A stretch of 64,000 nucleotides of DNA from CADEDH01 sp041394285 (GTDB lineage: Bacteria > Actinomycetota > Acidimicrobiia > Acidimicrobiales > SZUA-35). The stretch is taken from NCBI GenBank assembly GCA_041394285.1, contig JAWKIL010000011.1, positions 62,001 through 126,000 of the forward strand, written 5' to 3'. Below, in pieces: positions 48,579 to 57,187 of this stretch. The notes under the pieces are model-generated. The model worked only from the letters and a program-made list of their open reading frames with translations, made no database searches and was not told the origin of the DNA. Position numbers and translations under genes: made by a program. Within the stretch, counting starts at the first letter, position 1; the number at the start of each line of letters is the position of its first letter.

Positions 48579-50275
48579 GCCCGGCCCTGGCCGTGACCGA
48601 CCGGCCGGCGGCCGCCGGCGACCCGGGCGACCAGCCGGGAGCGGGGATCGTCGGCTGGCTCACCACCACCGATCACAAGCGGATCGGGATCCTCTACGTG
48701 GGCACCTCGTTCGCCTTCTTCGTGGTGGGCGGGCTGCTGGCGGCTCTGATGCGGGCCGAGCTGGCCGAGCCGGGGCTGCAGTTCGTGGGATCGCAGCGGT
48801 ACAACCAGCTGTTCACCATCCACGGCACGGTGATGATGTTCCTGTTCGCCGTGCCCATGGCCACCGGGCTGGCCAACTTCCTCGTGCCCCTGCACGTGGG
48901 CGCCCCCGACATGGCCTTCCCCCGGCTCAACGCCCTGTCGTACTGGCTGTACGTGACCGGGGGCCTGGTGGTCCTGTCCGGGTTCCTCACCTCCCGGGGC
49001 GCAGCCGACTTCGGCTGGACCGGATACACCCCGCTGTCCGACAACACCTACTCCCCCGGCGCCGGCGGCGACCTGTGGATCACGGGCATCGCCCTCACCG
49101 GCGTGGCGTCGACGCTCACCGCCGTGAACCTGTTGAGCACCGTCATCGGGTTGCGGGCGCCGGGGATGACGATGTTCCGCCTGCCCCTCTTCACCTGGAC
49201 CATGGTGGTGGTCAGCTTCATGATCCTGATCGCCTTCCCGGTGATCACGGCCGCCCTGTTCATGTTGCTGGCCGACCGCCGGCTCGAGGCCCACTTCTTC
49301 ACGCCCGCCGGCGGCGGCGACCCGATCCTCTACCAGCACCTCTTCTGGTTCTTCGGGCACCCCGAGGTCTACATCGTGGCCCTCCCCTTCTTCGGCGTGG
49401 TGACCGAGATCATCCCCGTGTTCAGCCGCCAGCCGATCTTCGCCTACAAGGCCATCGTGATCGCCACCGTGCTCATCGCCGCCTACTCGCTGACGGTGTG
49501 GGCCCACCACATGTTCACCACCGGCGCCATCGCCGACGGCTTCTTCAGCGGCACCACCCTGCTCATCGCCGTGCCCACCGGCATCAAGATCTTCAGCTGG
49601 GTGTTCACCATGTGGGGAGGACGGCTGCGCTTCGACACCCCGATGCTGTACGCCGTCGGGTTCATCGTGGTGTTCCTGATCGGCGGTCTGACCGGGCCCA
49701 TGCTGGCGGTGCGGGCCTTCGACAGCCATGTGCACGACACCTATTTCGTGGTGGCCCACATGCACTACGTGCTCCTGGGCACGGCCGTGTTCGCCATGTT
49801 CGCCGGCCTGTTCTTCTGGTGGCCCAAGTTCTTCGGCCACCGGTTGGGCGAAGGGCTGGGCAAGGTGCAGTTCTGGCTCCTGTTCGTGGGGTCGAACATC
49901 GTGTTCCTGCCCCAGCACGTGCTCGGGCTGCGGGGCATGCCCCGGCGGTTCGCCGACTATCCGGAGGGGATCGGCTACGACACCCTGAACCTGTGGTCGA
50001 GCCTGGGCACGGTCCTCATAGCGCTGGCCGTGCTCCTGTTCCTGGTGAACATCGCCGTGTCGGCCCGCCGGCCCGTGCCGGCCGGCGACGATCCGTGGGA
50101 GGGCAACACGCTGGAGTGGGCCACCTCGTCGCCCCCGCCGCTCCACAACTTCCACTCGCTGCCCCCCATCCGTTCCGCCCGCCCCGTGTTCGACCAGCGC
50201 TGGGGGCCGGACGGGGAGCGGCTCCGAGGCGGTGTGGTCGAAGGCGATCGGGCCGGGGACGGCGACCGGCCGTGA
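48575..50275 (+). CDS. ctaD: Cytochrome c oxidase subunit I (aa3 type)
   Basis: 566 residues with about 12 membrane helices. Heme a ligand His in FTIHGTVMMFLFAVP, CuB site and the His-Tyr pair in FFGHPEVYIVALPFF, further CuB His pair in VWAHHMFTTG, and heme ligands in FVVAHMHYVLLG. The K-channel residues (YIV, TGIKIFSW) and GSQRYNQLFTIHG D-channel region fit an A-type oxidase. It reduces oxygen to water and pumps protons. GTG start overlaps the ctaC stop and its own stop overlaps the next start, so three genes are coupled. Confidence 0.95.
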   Translation: MSPALAVTDRPAAAGDPGDQPGAGIVGWLTTTDHKRIGILYVGTSFAFFVVGGLLAALMRAELAEPGLQFVGSQRYNQLFTIHGTVMMFLFAVPMATGLANFLVPLHVGAPDMAFPRLNALSYWLYVTGGLVVLSGFLTSRGAADFGWTGYTPLSDNTYSPGAGGDLWITGIALTGVASTLTAVNLLSTVIGLRAPGMTMFRLPLFTWTMVVVSFMILIAFPVITAALFMLLADRRLEAHFFTPAGGGDPILYQHLFWFFGHPEVYIVALPFFGVVTEIIPVFSRQPIFAYKAIVIATVLIAAYSLTVWAHHMFTTGAIADGFFSGTTLLIAVPTGIKIFSWVFTMWGGRLRFDTPMLYAVGFIVVFLIGGLTGPMLAVRAFDSHVHDTYFVVAHMHYVLLGTAVFAMFAGLFFWWPKFFGHRLGEGLGKVQFWLLFVGSNIVFLPQHVLGLRGMPRRFADYPEGIGYDTLNLWSSLGTVLIALAVLLFLVNIAVSARRPVPAGDDPWEGNTLEWATSSPPPLHNFHSLPPIRSARPVFDQRWGPDGERLRGGVVEGDRAGDGDRP

Positions 50276-50667
50276 GAGCGTCGATCCTGTCGATCGCTTT
50301 CGTGGGGGCGTGGCTGGTGCCCACCGGGGTCCTGTACTGGATCCTGTCCGACGAGTACGCCGGGATCGTGCTCCTGCTGCTGGGTGGGGTGGCCATGTTC
50401 GGCCTCGCCGCCTACCTGGTGGGGGCCACCCGGGGCACGCCGCCCGGCCCGGATGACGACGAGTCCGCCGACCCCGGCGCCGGCACCGCCGACGGGCCGG
50501 TTCCGGTGCTCCGGGCTGTGCCCCCGGCGTCGGTCTGGCCGGCCCTGATCGCGGCCGGCGCCGCCATCGTGGCCTACGGGCTGGCCTTCACGCCGTGGAT
50601 CTGGCTACCGGGCCTGGCGTTCCTGGCCCTCGCCCTCGCCGGCTATGCCCGCGAGACCTCGCCCTGA
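50272..50667 (+). CDS. ctaF: Cytochrome c oxidase subunit IV (actinobacterial type)
   Basis: 131 residues. Four hydrophobic segments in two hairpins (SILSIAFVGAWLVPTGVLYWI, AGIVLLLLGGVAMFGLAAYLV, VWPALIAAGAAIVAYGLAF, TPWIWLPGLAFLALALAGY) separated by an acidic loop (PPGPDDDESADPGAGTADG), the CtaF layout. The GTG overlaps the ctaD stop. Accessory, non-catalytic subunit of the bc1-aa3 supercomplex. The stop is followed by a bidirectional hairpin. Confidence 0.85.
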   Translation: MRASILSIAFVGAWLVPTGVLYWILSDEYAGIVLLLLGGVAMFGLAAYLVGATRGTPPGPDDDESADPGAGTADGPVPVLRAVPPASVWPALIAAGAAIVAYGLAFTPWIWLPGLAFLALALAGYARETSP

Positions 50668-50672
50668 CCGCG

Positions 50673-50717
50673 AACTCTGACGCCCCGTACCGGCTCCGGG
50701 GCTCCGATGTCAGAGTT
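50673..50717. terminator. Hairpin between the convergent ctaCDF and ctaE-qcrCAB operons
   Basis: AACTCTGAC (50673-50681) and GTCAGAGTT (50709-50717) with CCCCG/CGGGG pairing inside. The right arm includes the qcrB stop codon. Likely bidirectional terminator. Confidence 0.7.
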
Positions 50718-52149
50718 CCCCAGATGAGGATGATGATGAGGAAGAGGAGGACGCGGCGCTCGCCGACTCCGGCTCGGGCACCGTCTCGTAGCCGCCGGTG
50801 GCGGTACGGACGATGGTGTGGGTGGGCATGCCGGCCACCGGGCGGACGGGGCGGCGGCCCAGCTCCCGGCAGATCCGCCGGGTGAGGGCGAAGGCGACGG
50901 CCGGGGCCAGGAAAACCAGCACCCGGTAGAGCGTGGTGAGCGACTCGGGGGCGATGTTGAGGGCACCGGCCGTGACGTCGTTGCTCCCGGCCAGGAACAG
51001 CACCCCGTACACGGCCGCCACGGCGGCGCCGACCCCGGCCCGGGTGGGGGCGTCACGGGCCCGGTCGAGCAGGTTGTGGGGCCGGCGGTCCCGGGTGAAG
51101 CGGGCCTCCAGGAAGGGCCACAGGTACAGCAGGGTGAAGAACACGCCGGGGAACACCACGGCCGGCAGGAACGGGTTGGGCAGGGCGTAGCCGGCCACCG
51201 TGGGCTCCCAGTCGGGCCACAACCGCAGGGCGCCGTCGAGCCACCCCATGTACCAGTCGGGTTGGGAGGCCGAGGTCACGGCGGTGACCGCCAGACCGGA
51301 CCGGAACGGGCCGTAGACCCAGATGGGGTTGATCTGGGCCAGGCCGCCGAGGCCGGCCAGGACGGCCATCACCAGGAAGAACAGCCCCACCGACTTGGCG
51401 GCGTAGGCCGGCCACAGGCGGCTGCCCACGATGTTCTCCTCGGTGCGTCCGGGGCCGGCGAACTGGGTGTGCTTCTGGCGCCAGACGAGGGCCAGGTGGG
51501 CCGCCAGCAGGGCGGCGATCACGGCCGGCAGCACCAGGACGTGGAGGGTGTAGAAGCGGGGGATGATGCCCTCGGCCGGGAACTCGCCGCCGAACAGGCC
51601 GAAGGCGAGGTCGGGCCCGAGCAGCGGGATCGACAGGGTGATGGCGTAGGCCACCCGCAGGCCGGTACCCGACAGGAGGTCGTCGAGGAGGGAGTAGCCG
51701 AGGAAGCCGTTGGCGATCGAGGCCACCAGGAGCGTCATGCCGATCAGCCAGTTCAGCTCGCGGGGACGGCGGTAGGCGCCGGTGAAGAACACCCGGCCCA
51801 GGTGCACGGTCATCGAGGCCAGGAACACCAGCGCCGACCAGTGGTGCATCTGGCGCATCACGAGCCCGGCCCGGTGCTCGAAGCTGATGTCGAGGGCGGA
51901 GCGGTAGGCGGCCGACATCTCGACACCCTGCAGCGGGGCGTAGCTCCCGTCGTAGGTGACCTCCCGGACCGACGGCTCGAAGAAGAACGTGAGGTACGTG
52001 CCGGTCACCACGAGGGAGATGAAGCAGTAGAGCACCACCTCGCCCAGCATGAACGACCAGTGGTCGGGGAAGATGCGGTCGAGGGCCTGGCGCCCGAAGC
52101 GGGCGCCGCCCACCCGGTCGTCGAACCAGCGGAGCAGGCGGAGGAGCAC
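50710..52149 (-). CDS. qcrB: Cytochrome bc1 complex cytochrome b subunit
   Basis: 479 residues. Heme b ligands are in FEHRAGLVMRQMHHWSALVFLASMTVHLGRV (His pair 1) and YTLHVLVLPAVIAALLAAHLALVW (pair 2). The Qo motif appears as QPDWYMGWLDG (PDWY instead of PEWY, as in other actinobacteria). About eight to nine helices. The C-terminus ends in a poly-Ser run (AASSSSSSSSSSGEL). It transfers electrons from menaquinol to the Rieske and diheme cytochrome. Last gene of ctaE-qcrC-qcrA-qcrB. Confidence 0.95.
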   Translation of the reverse strand: MLLRLLRWFDDRVGGARFGRQALDRIFPDHWSFMLGEVVLYCFISLVVTGTYLTFFFEPSVREVTYDGSYAPLQGVEMSAAYRSALDISFEHRAGLVMRQMHHWSALVFLASMTVHLGRVFFTGAYRRPRELNWLIGMTLLVASIANGFLGYSLLDDLLSGTGLRVAYAITLSIPLLGPDLAFGLFGGEFPAEGIIPRFYTLHVLVLPAVIAALLAAHLALVWRQKHTQFAGPGRTEENIVGSRLWPAYAAKSVGLFFLVMAVLAGLGGLAQINPIWVYGPFRSGLAVTAVTSASQPDWYMGWLDGALRLWPDWEPTVAGYALPNPFLPAVVFPGVFFTLLYLWPFLEARFTRDRRPHNLLDRARDAPTRAGVGAAVAAVYGVLFLAGSNDVTAGALNIAPESLTTLYRVLVFLAPAVAFALTRRICRELGRRPVRPVAGMPTHTIVRTATGGYETVPEPESASAASSSSSSSSSSGEL

Positions 52150-52211
52150 GTCAGGATCCGATCGTTCGGGGTGGGGTCGGTCGTCGTTGCCTCATGGGCC
52201 GCTCCCTGCCG

Positions 52212-53039
52212 TCACCGGCCCCGGTTCCAGAAGGTGGGGCCGACGGGCTCGGGGTAGTCGCCCAGGGCGATCAGGTAGCCCTCCTCGTCGACGCCGAGCG
52301 GGAGCTGGGGCAGAGGGCGGGGAGCAGGACCGAAGACCACCCGGGCGCCGTCGAGCACGTCGAAGGTGCTCTGGTGGCAGGGGCACAGCAGGGAGTGTTC
52401 GGACTCCCGGTAGAGGCCCACCGGGCAGCCGACATGGGTGCAGATCTTGGAGTAGGCGATGTTGCCGTCGACCACCCAGTCGGCGTTGGTTCCGTCGGCC
52501 AGCAGGGTCGGGTCGACGCTGATCACGACGGTGGCGGCGTCTTCGTGGGCTTCGGTGCCCTCGGGGAAGACGGTGACGATGCCACCCCGGTTGAGCGAGT
52601 CGGCCCGGAGGGCCTGCCCGCCCTCGGTGACGAGGCGGCTCCCCCGGCGCCAGGCGGTGCGGCGCAGGGCGCCGCCGGGCGACGGGCCGAGGCTGCGCAG
52701 CGGAAACAGGGCGGCCAGGGCCAGCGACCCGCCGGCGAAGGCCAGGAGGCCGGTGAGCCCCCGGCGGCGGCTGAACACCTCCGAGCGCTCCAGGCTCTGG
52801 CGGAAGTCGATCCGGGGCTCGTAGGCCGAGGGCAGCACCGGGCGCTCGTCGGTCTCCTCGCTGTCGCCGTAGAGCTGCTTGGCCCACCCGATCAGGCCCA
52901 GCCCGATCCCGCCCAGGGCCACCATGAGCAGGGCCCCCTCCCACTGGGGCTGGCCCCCCAGGATGTAGACCACGGCCAGGCCGAGGCCGGCCAGCCCGCT
53001 GGCGGCGAACGCCACCCCGATGCCCCGGTAGCTGATCAC
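52212..53039 (-). CDS. qcrA: Ubiquinol/menaquinol-cytochrome c reductase Rieske iron-sulfur subunit
   Basis: 275 residues from a GTG overlapping the qcrC stop (GTGA). Hydrophobic helices at the N-terminus (GVAFAASGLAGLGLAVVYI, GALLMVALGGIGLGLIGW and, after the loop, GLTGLLAFAGGSLALAALF) give the three-span actinobacterial QcrA topology. Cluster ligands: CTHVGCPV and CPCHQSTFD, with the disulfide cysteines in both. It moves electrons from quinol to the cytochrome c domain. The 62-base gap to qcrB is the largest in this operon. Confidence 0.95.
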   Translation of the reverse strand: MISYRGIGVAFAASGLAGLGLAVVYILGGQPQWEGALLMVALGGIGLGLIGWAKQLYGDSEETDERPVLPSAYEPRIDFRQSLERSEVFSRRRGLTGLLAFAGGSLALAALFPLRSLGPSPGGALRRTAWRRGSRLVTEGGQALRADSLNRGGIVTVFPEGTEAHEDAATVVISVDPTLLADGTNADWVVDGNIAYSKICTHVGCPVGLYRESEHSLLCPCHQSTFDVLDGARVVFGPAPRPLPQLPLGVDEEGYLIALGDYPEPVGPTFWNRGR

Positions 53040-53962
53040 GGGCTGCTCCCTTGCTCGTCGTGGCCGGTCGATTCGGCCTGCCCGGTGGGCTCGGCGTGGC
53101 CGGTCGGCTCGGCGTGGCCGGTCGGCTCGGGACCGAGGGTCACGGCGTCGGATGTGCCGATCCAGCGGATGGCCAGGACGATCAGGCCGAGGCCCACCAC
53201 CCAGGCCACTAGCCCCTCGGGGACCGGGCCCACCCGCCCCAACGGGAAGCCGCCCCGGTCGACCGGGTTCTGGAGGTGGACGACGTAGCGCACCACGGAG
53301 TCGAGCTCGCGCTGGTCGAGTTGCTCCTCGTTGAAGCCGGGCATGGCGCCGGGGCCGACCCGCACCGCCTCGGCCACCTCGAGGGGGGTGGCGGCGTAGA
53401 GGGCGGGGGCGTAGATCGCCTGGCCCAGGGCGCCACCCGAACCGGCCGAGTTGTGGCAGGCGGCGCAGTTGGCGGTGTACAGCTGCTGGCCGAGGGACAG
53501 TTCGCCCTGCGACGGGTCGACGTTCGGGATGGCCGGGCCCTGGCCCAGCGTCGACACGTAGGCCACGAGAGCGGCCCGCTCGTCGGCGTCGTACACCGGT
53601 TCCTTGCGGGCCGGTTGGCCGGCGCCGCTGGCCGCCGGCATACGGCCCGAGGCCAGGTAGAAGTCGGCCGACGCCGGCCCGGCGTTCTCCAGGGTCGGGC
53701 CGCGCTCGTCCACCCCCCGGCCGTCGACCCCGTGGCACGACACACAGCCCACCCGGTACAGCTCCTCACCCCGGTCCACGAGGACGTCCGCCGGTTGCTC
53801 GTCCTCCCCCGGTCGCTGCTCCTGCTCCTGCTGTTGCTGTTGCTGGTCCTGCTGGGGCTGGTGGGGTTGTGGCCCGGCGGCCGACCCGGGCCGGGCGATC
53901 AGCACCGACAGGACCGACACCACCACCGCCGCCAGCGGCCCGAGCCAGCGGCCGGCGCTCAA
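53036..53962 (-). CDS. qcrC: Diheme cytochrome c subunit of the bc1 complex
   Basis: 308 residues. I place the start at the TTG 53962 because it overlaps the ctaE stop (TTGA), the overlap style of this operon, and the preceding frame reads nonsense. An N-terminal helix (LAAVVVSVLSVLIARPGSAAG) exports the protein; a low-complexity Gln/Pro/Glu spacer (QPQQDQQQQQQEQEQ) follows. Two heme c sites: CVSCHG and CAACHN. A C-terminal membrane anchor (LVAWVVGLGLIVLAIRWIG) precedes a tail of repeated TGHAEP units. The two-heme subunit replaces soluble cytochrome c and feeds CuA directly. Confidence 0.9.
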   Translation of the reverse strand: MSAGRWLGPLAAVVVSVLSVLIARPGSAAGPQPHQPQQDQQQQQQEQEQRPGEDEQPADVLVDRGEELYRVGCVSCHGVDGRGVDERGPTLENAGPASADFYLASGRMPAASGAGQPARKEPVYDADERAALVAYVSTLGQGPAIPNVDPSQGELSLGQQLYTANCAACHNSAGSGGALGQAIYAPALYAATPLEVAEAVRVGPGAMPGFNEEQLDQRELDSVVRYVVHLQNPVDRGGFPLGRVGPVPEGLVAWVVGLGLIVLAIRWIGTSDAVTLGPEPTGHAEPTGHAEPTGQAESTGHDEQGSSP

Positions 53963-54555
53963 GCGACGAGGTAGAGCGAGATGAAGACGGCCAGCCATAC
54001 GACGTCGACGAAGTGCCAGTAGAGCGAGACCATCTCGGCCGCCGGCAGTTGGGCCGGGCCGAAGCCGGGGCGGGTCGAGCGCCCGGCCAGCAGCGCGAGG
54101 GCCACCAGCCCGCCGGCGAGGTGGAGGCCGTGGAAGCCGGTGGTGAGGTAGAACACCGACCCGAAGGCATGATCGGAGACGGTGAAGTCGAGCCGGCTCC
54201 ACTCGATGGCCTGGGCCGAGAGGAACACGGCCCCGAGAGCGGCGGTGAGGAGCAGGAGGCGGCGGAACCCGGTGCGGTCGCCGGCCCGGAGCCGGTTGAC
54301 GGCGAGGTGGACGGTGCCGCTGGAGGCCACGAGCACCAGGGTCACCAGCGCCGTGACCGGCGCATCGAGCTCGGCCCCCGGAGGTGGGAAGGGGCCGGTG
54401 GCCCGGGCCCGCAGGGTGAAGAAGGCGCCGAGGAGGGCCCCGAAGAACATCACCTCGGACGACAGCCAGATCGTCGTGCCCAGGAGTAGTAGTGGAACCC
54501 GGGGCTCTCCCGCCGACATCGGCCGGGTCGGCGACGTGGGCGCAGCCAGGTTCAT
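53959..54555 (-). CDS. ctaE: Cytochrome c oxidase subunit III
   Basis: 198 residues from the ATG at 54555. Five helices: PLLLLGTTIWLSSEVMFFGALLGAFF, VTALVTLVLVASSGTVHLAV, FRRLLLLTAALGAVFLSAQAIEW, GSVFYLTTGFHGLHLAGGLVALALL, and YWHFVDVVWLAVFISLYLV. The E and H of the family (SSEVMFF, GFHGLHL, WHFVDVVW) are present. Short five-span form, as usual in actinobacteria. It heads ctaE-qcrCAB, divergent from ctaG. Upstream is a weak SigF-like arrangement (GTTT at 54590-54587, GGGATT-type -10). Confidence 0.95.
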   Translation of the reverse strand: MNLAAPTSPTRPMSAGEPRVPLLLLGTTIWLSSEVMFFGALLGAFFTLRARATGPFPPPGAELDAPVTALVTLVLVASSGTVHLAVNRLRAGDRTGFRRLLLLTAALGAVFLSAQAIEWSRLDFTVSDHAFGSVFYLTTGFHGLHLAGGLVALALLAGRSTRPGFGPAQLPAAEMVSLYWHFVDVVWLAVFISLYLVA

Positions 54556-54637
54556 CTGCCGAGAATCCCCTTCCCCGCAGCCAACGAAACGCCCCAGGCT
54601 TCTCCGACCCCGGCCGCCCCCTCGGGCCGCCCTCCCC

Positions 54638-54745
54638 GATCTCGTCGCACCGGGCACCACCGGCGGTGCCTCCAGCAACGAGAACGGCGGCCCCACGATC
54701 TCGTCGCACCGGGCACCACCGGTGGTGCCTCCGGCAACGAGATCG
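54638..54745. repeat. Two tandem hairpin repeats in the ctaE/ctaG divergent region
   Basis: Copy 1 at 54638-54684 and copy 2 at 54696-54745, each reading GATCTCGTCGCACCGGGCAC, then CACCGG(C/T)GGTGCCTCC(A/G) and GCAACGAGA. Each folds: outer arms CTCGT.GC/GC.ACGAG, inner GGCACC/GGTGCC around an ACCGGT-type centre (an 18-base perfect palindrome in copy 2). The right half (CCGGCAACGAGATCA) recurs once near 13813-13827. They occupy the space where promoters of both divergent genes must lie. Confidence 0.6.
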
Positions 54746-54826
54746 TCCCGCGCCCCCCTCGTGGGCACGGGCCGGGGCGTGAACGGCGGCGGTCTGGGCC
54801 CGGCGAACGGGGGTAGCAGAGGGGAC

Positions 54827-56029
54827 GTGGTGCGTGTCGTGGTGGTCCTGGCCGGGTGTGGGGGCGCCCTGATCGCCTATCTGCGGGCCGCGGGACGGGC
54901 CCGGGCGGCCCCGGCAACGTGGCGTCAGGCCGCGTTCGCCGCCGGGATCGTGGCCGTGGCGGGCGGGATCATGCTGCCCGACACCGCCTTCAGCCGACAC
55001 GTGGTCGGTCACCTCCTGCTGGCGGTTGGGGGGCCGACGCTGATCGCCCTCGGCTCGCCACTGGCGGTGGCCTCGTCGGCATCACGCCGGGTCCGCCGGG
55101 CGCTGGCGGCCGGCCGCCGGCACCGGCTGGCCCGCACCGCAACCCACCCGCTGGTGGTGTGGCTCCTGTTCAACGGCGGCCTGGTGGCCCTCTATCTCAC
55201 GCCGCTCTACCGATGGTCGCTGGGCAGCACCGTGCTCCACGAGGTCGTCCACGCCCACATGCTGGCGACGGGACTGCTGTTCGCCGAGCTGGCGGTGGGT
55301 TCGGGCCCGCCGCTCCCCTCCCGGCCCGGCTACCCCGCCCGGGTGGCGGCCGTGGGGTTCAGCCTCCCCGTGCACGCCCTGCTGGGCCTGGCCGTGCTCA
55401 GCCTCCCCCGCCCCACCCTGCAACCGGCGGGGATGGCCGGCGCCCTGGCCGACCAGCGGACCGGCGGCTGGCTGCTGTGGGTGGCCGGCGACCTGATCGT
55501 CTCCAACCTCCTCGTCGGCGTCCTGCTGGCGTGGGCGGCCGACGAGGAACGGCGGGAGCGGGTGACGGTGGTGGCAGGGTTCGCCCCGTCACGGCTGGGT
55601 ATCGCGACGACCATGAGCGAGACACCACTTCGAGACAGCGACATCGCCCGCGACGAGCCAACCGAGGACGACGAGAACCTCGACATCGGCGGCGACGGCC
55701 CCAGCGACACCGGCGACCAGCCCACCGAGGACCGACCCACCGAAAATGACGAGAACCTCGACACCGGCGGAGAAGGACCCCGCGACACGGGAGACGCGTC
55801 GAGCGAGAGCGGGCCGGTGCGCCGATCGCTGGCGGAGCCGCCACCGAGCGGCGGCGAGGACTACCGGCTGGCCGAGGACGGCCCCGGCCCGGCCGGCAAC
55901 GAACCCGGCCTTCGAGGCGCCGATCCTGGCGACATCGAGACCGACGACGCCTATCTCGACAACCTGGACGGCAGCGGTGGCGGCCCGGACCTGATCAACC
56001 CGGTCGACCCCACCCAGGCTCGCCGCTGA
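54827..56029 (+). CDS. ctaG: CtaG-like cytochrome c oxidase assembly membrane protein with acidic tail
   Basis: 400 residues from a GTG preceded by AGAGGGG. Residues about 1-255 form a caa3_CtaG-type membrane domain of seven helices, with HVVGHLLLAVGGPTLIALGSPL, VLHEVVHAHMLATGLLFAEL and ADQRTGGWLLWVAGDL carrying the conserved His and Gly-Trp residues used in copper delivery to CuB. Residues about 260-400 are a disordered acidic tail containing the repeated unit (N/D)DENLDIGGDGPSDTGD and variants. A separate gene for the tail is possible (ATG at 55612) but the frame is continuous. Next gene follows after 9 bases. Confidence 0.8.
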   Translation: MVRVVVVLAGCGGALIAYLRAAGRARAAPATWRQAAFAAGIVAVAGGIMLPDTAFSRHVVGHLLLAVGGPTLIALGSPLAVASSASRRVRRALAAGRRHRLARTATHPLVVWLLFNGGLVALYLTPLYRWSLGSTVLHEVVHAHMLATGLLFAELAVGSGPPLPSRPGYPARVAAVGFSLPVHALLGLAVLSLPRPTLQPAGMAGALADQRTGGWLLWVAGDLIVSNLLVGVLLAWAADEERRERVTVVAGFAPSRLGIATTMSETPLRDSDIARDEPTEDDENLDIGGDGPSDTGDQPTEDRPTENDENLDTGGEGPRDTGDASSESGPVRRSLAEPPPSGGEDYRLAEDGPGPAGNEPGLRGADPGDIETDDAYLDNLDGSGGGPDLINPVDPTQARR

Positions 56030-56038
56030 CCGGACCTC

Positions 56039-57187
56039 GTGGAGCGGCAGACCGTACAGCTGCAGGATCTGGTCGGTGACGTCGAGCTGTTCGCCCGCCG
56101 GCACTGGGGCCGCTGCCCCCGGCTGCAGCGGGCCGCCACCAGCACCGGCGGCGGGCGGGGCGAACCGGCCTCGCGGCTGCTGTCCGTGGCCGACGTCGAC
56201 CGCTTCCTGGCATCGGCCCCCCGCCGGCCGACGGTGCGGCTGCTGCGCGACGGGGCCGTGATCGAACCGGCCACCTACTGCACCAGGGTGCGCCTCGGAG
56301 GCCAGGCGATGACCGACGTGGTCGACCCGGTGAAGGTGACCGCCGCCTACCTCGCCGGCGCCACCGTGGTCCTGCAGTCGCTCCACCGCACCTGGCGGCC
56401 GGTGGGTGAGGTCGTGGCCGGACTGTCGGCCGAGCTGTCGCACCCGGTTCAGGCCAACGCCTATCTCACCCCGCCCGAGGAGCGGGGGCTGGCGGCCCAC
56501 GAAGACGCCCACGACGTGCTGGTGGTGCAGTGCCACGGCACCAAACGCTGGTCGGTGGCCGGCCTCGGCGACCTCTCCCTCCACCCGGGCGACGTCCTCT
56601 ACCTCCCCGCCGGTAGCCAGCACTCGGCCACCACCACCGACCAGCCGTCGCTCCACCTCACGCTGGGCGTCATCCCCGACACGGTCCGCTCGATCGTGAG
56701 CCAGGTGATCGACGCCACTCCCGATCTCGACCGCCGCCTCCCGCTCGGCTACCGGCGCCGCCCCGCCGCCGATCTCACCCCCGCCCTCGACGAGGCCCTG
56801 GCCGCCGCCCGGCGGGCCCTGGCTGACGCCGATCCGGCGGCCCTGGCCGACGACGTGTTGTGGAGCCGCCCCGCCCCCACCGTGCCCGCCGCCACGTTGG
56901 GGGCGGCGATGGCGGCCACCCTCGGCCCCGACGCCAACCTGGTGTGGCGCCACCCCGCCGACTGCCGGCTGACCCCGGCAGGCGAGGGTCAGCTCCTCCT
57001 CTCGTTCCCCGGCGGGCTGCTGAGGTTGCCCGACCACCTCGCTCCCGTGCTGGAGCGGCTGGCGGGCGGCGAACCCGTGCCGCTGGCCGATCTGGCCGAT
57101 CTCGACCCGGAGAGCCGCCTCGTGCTCGCCCGCCGCCTGGCCGCCGAGGGTGTGGTCGACATCGTCCCTCCCGCCCCCACCCCCTGA
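56039..57187 (+). CDS. Cupin/JmjC-type 2-oxoglutarate dioxygenase-like protein (ribosomal oxygenase family)
   Basis: 382 residues from the GTG at 56039. It begins like RoxA/MINA53-type proteins (LFARRHWGRCPRLQR, LLSVADVDRFLAS, VRLLRDG). The cupin core has the iron triad: His and Asp in AAHEDAHDVLVVQCHGTKRW (HxD) and distal His in LPAGSQHSATTTDQPSLHLTLGV. A C-terminal winged-helix-like part (FPGGLLRLPDHLAPVLERLAGGEPVPLADLA) follows. The family hydroxylates ribosomal proteins or His/Arg residues; whether it acts on ribosomes here is inference. It lies 9 bases after ctaG and ends in a run of three palindromic repeats. Confidence 0.8.
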   Translation: MERQTVQLQDLVGDVELFARRHWGRCPRLQRAATSTGGGRGEPASRLLSVADVDRFLASAPRRPTVRLLRDGAVIEPATYCTRVRLGGQAMTDVVDPVKVTAAYLAGATVVLQSLHRTWRPVGEVVAGLSAELSHPVQANAYLTPPEERGLAAHEDAHDVLVVQCHGTKRWSVAGLGDLSLHPGDVLYLPAGSQHSATTTDQPSLHLTLGVIPDTVRSIVSQVIDATPDLDRRLPLGYRRRPAADLTPALDEALAAARRALADADPAALADDVLWSRPAPTVPAATLGAAMAATLGPDANLVWRHPADCRLTPAGEGQLLLSFPGGLLRLPDHLAPVLERLAGGEPVPLADLADLDPESRLVLARRLAAEGVVDIVPPAPTP

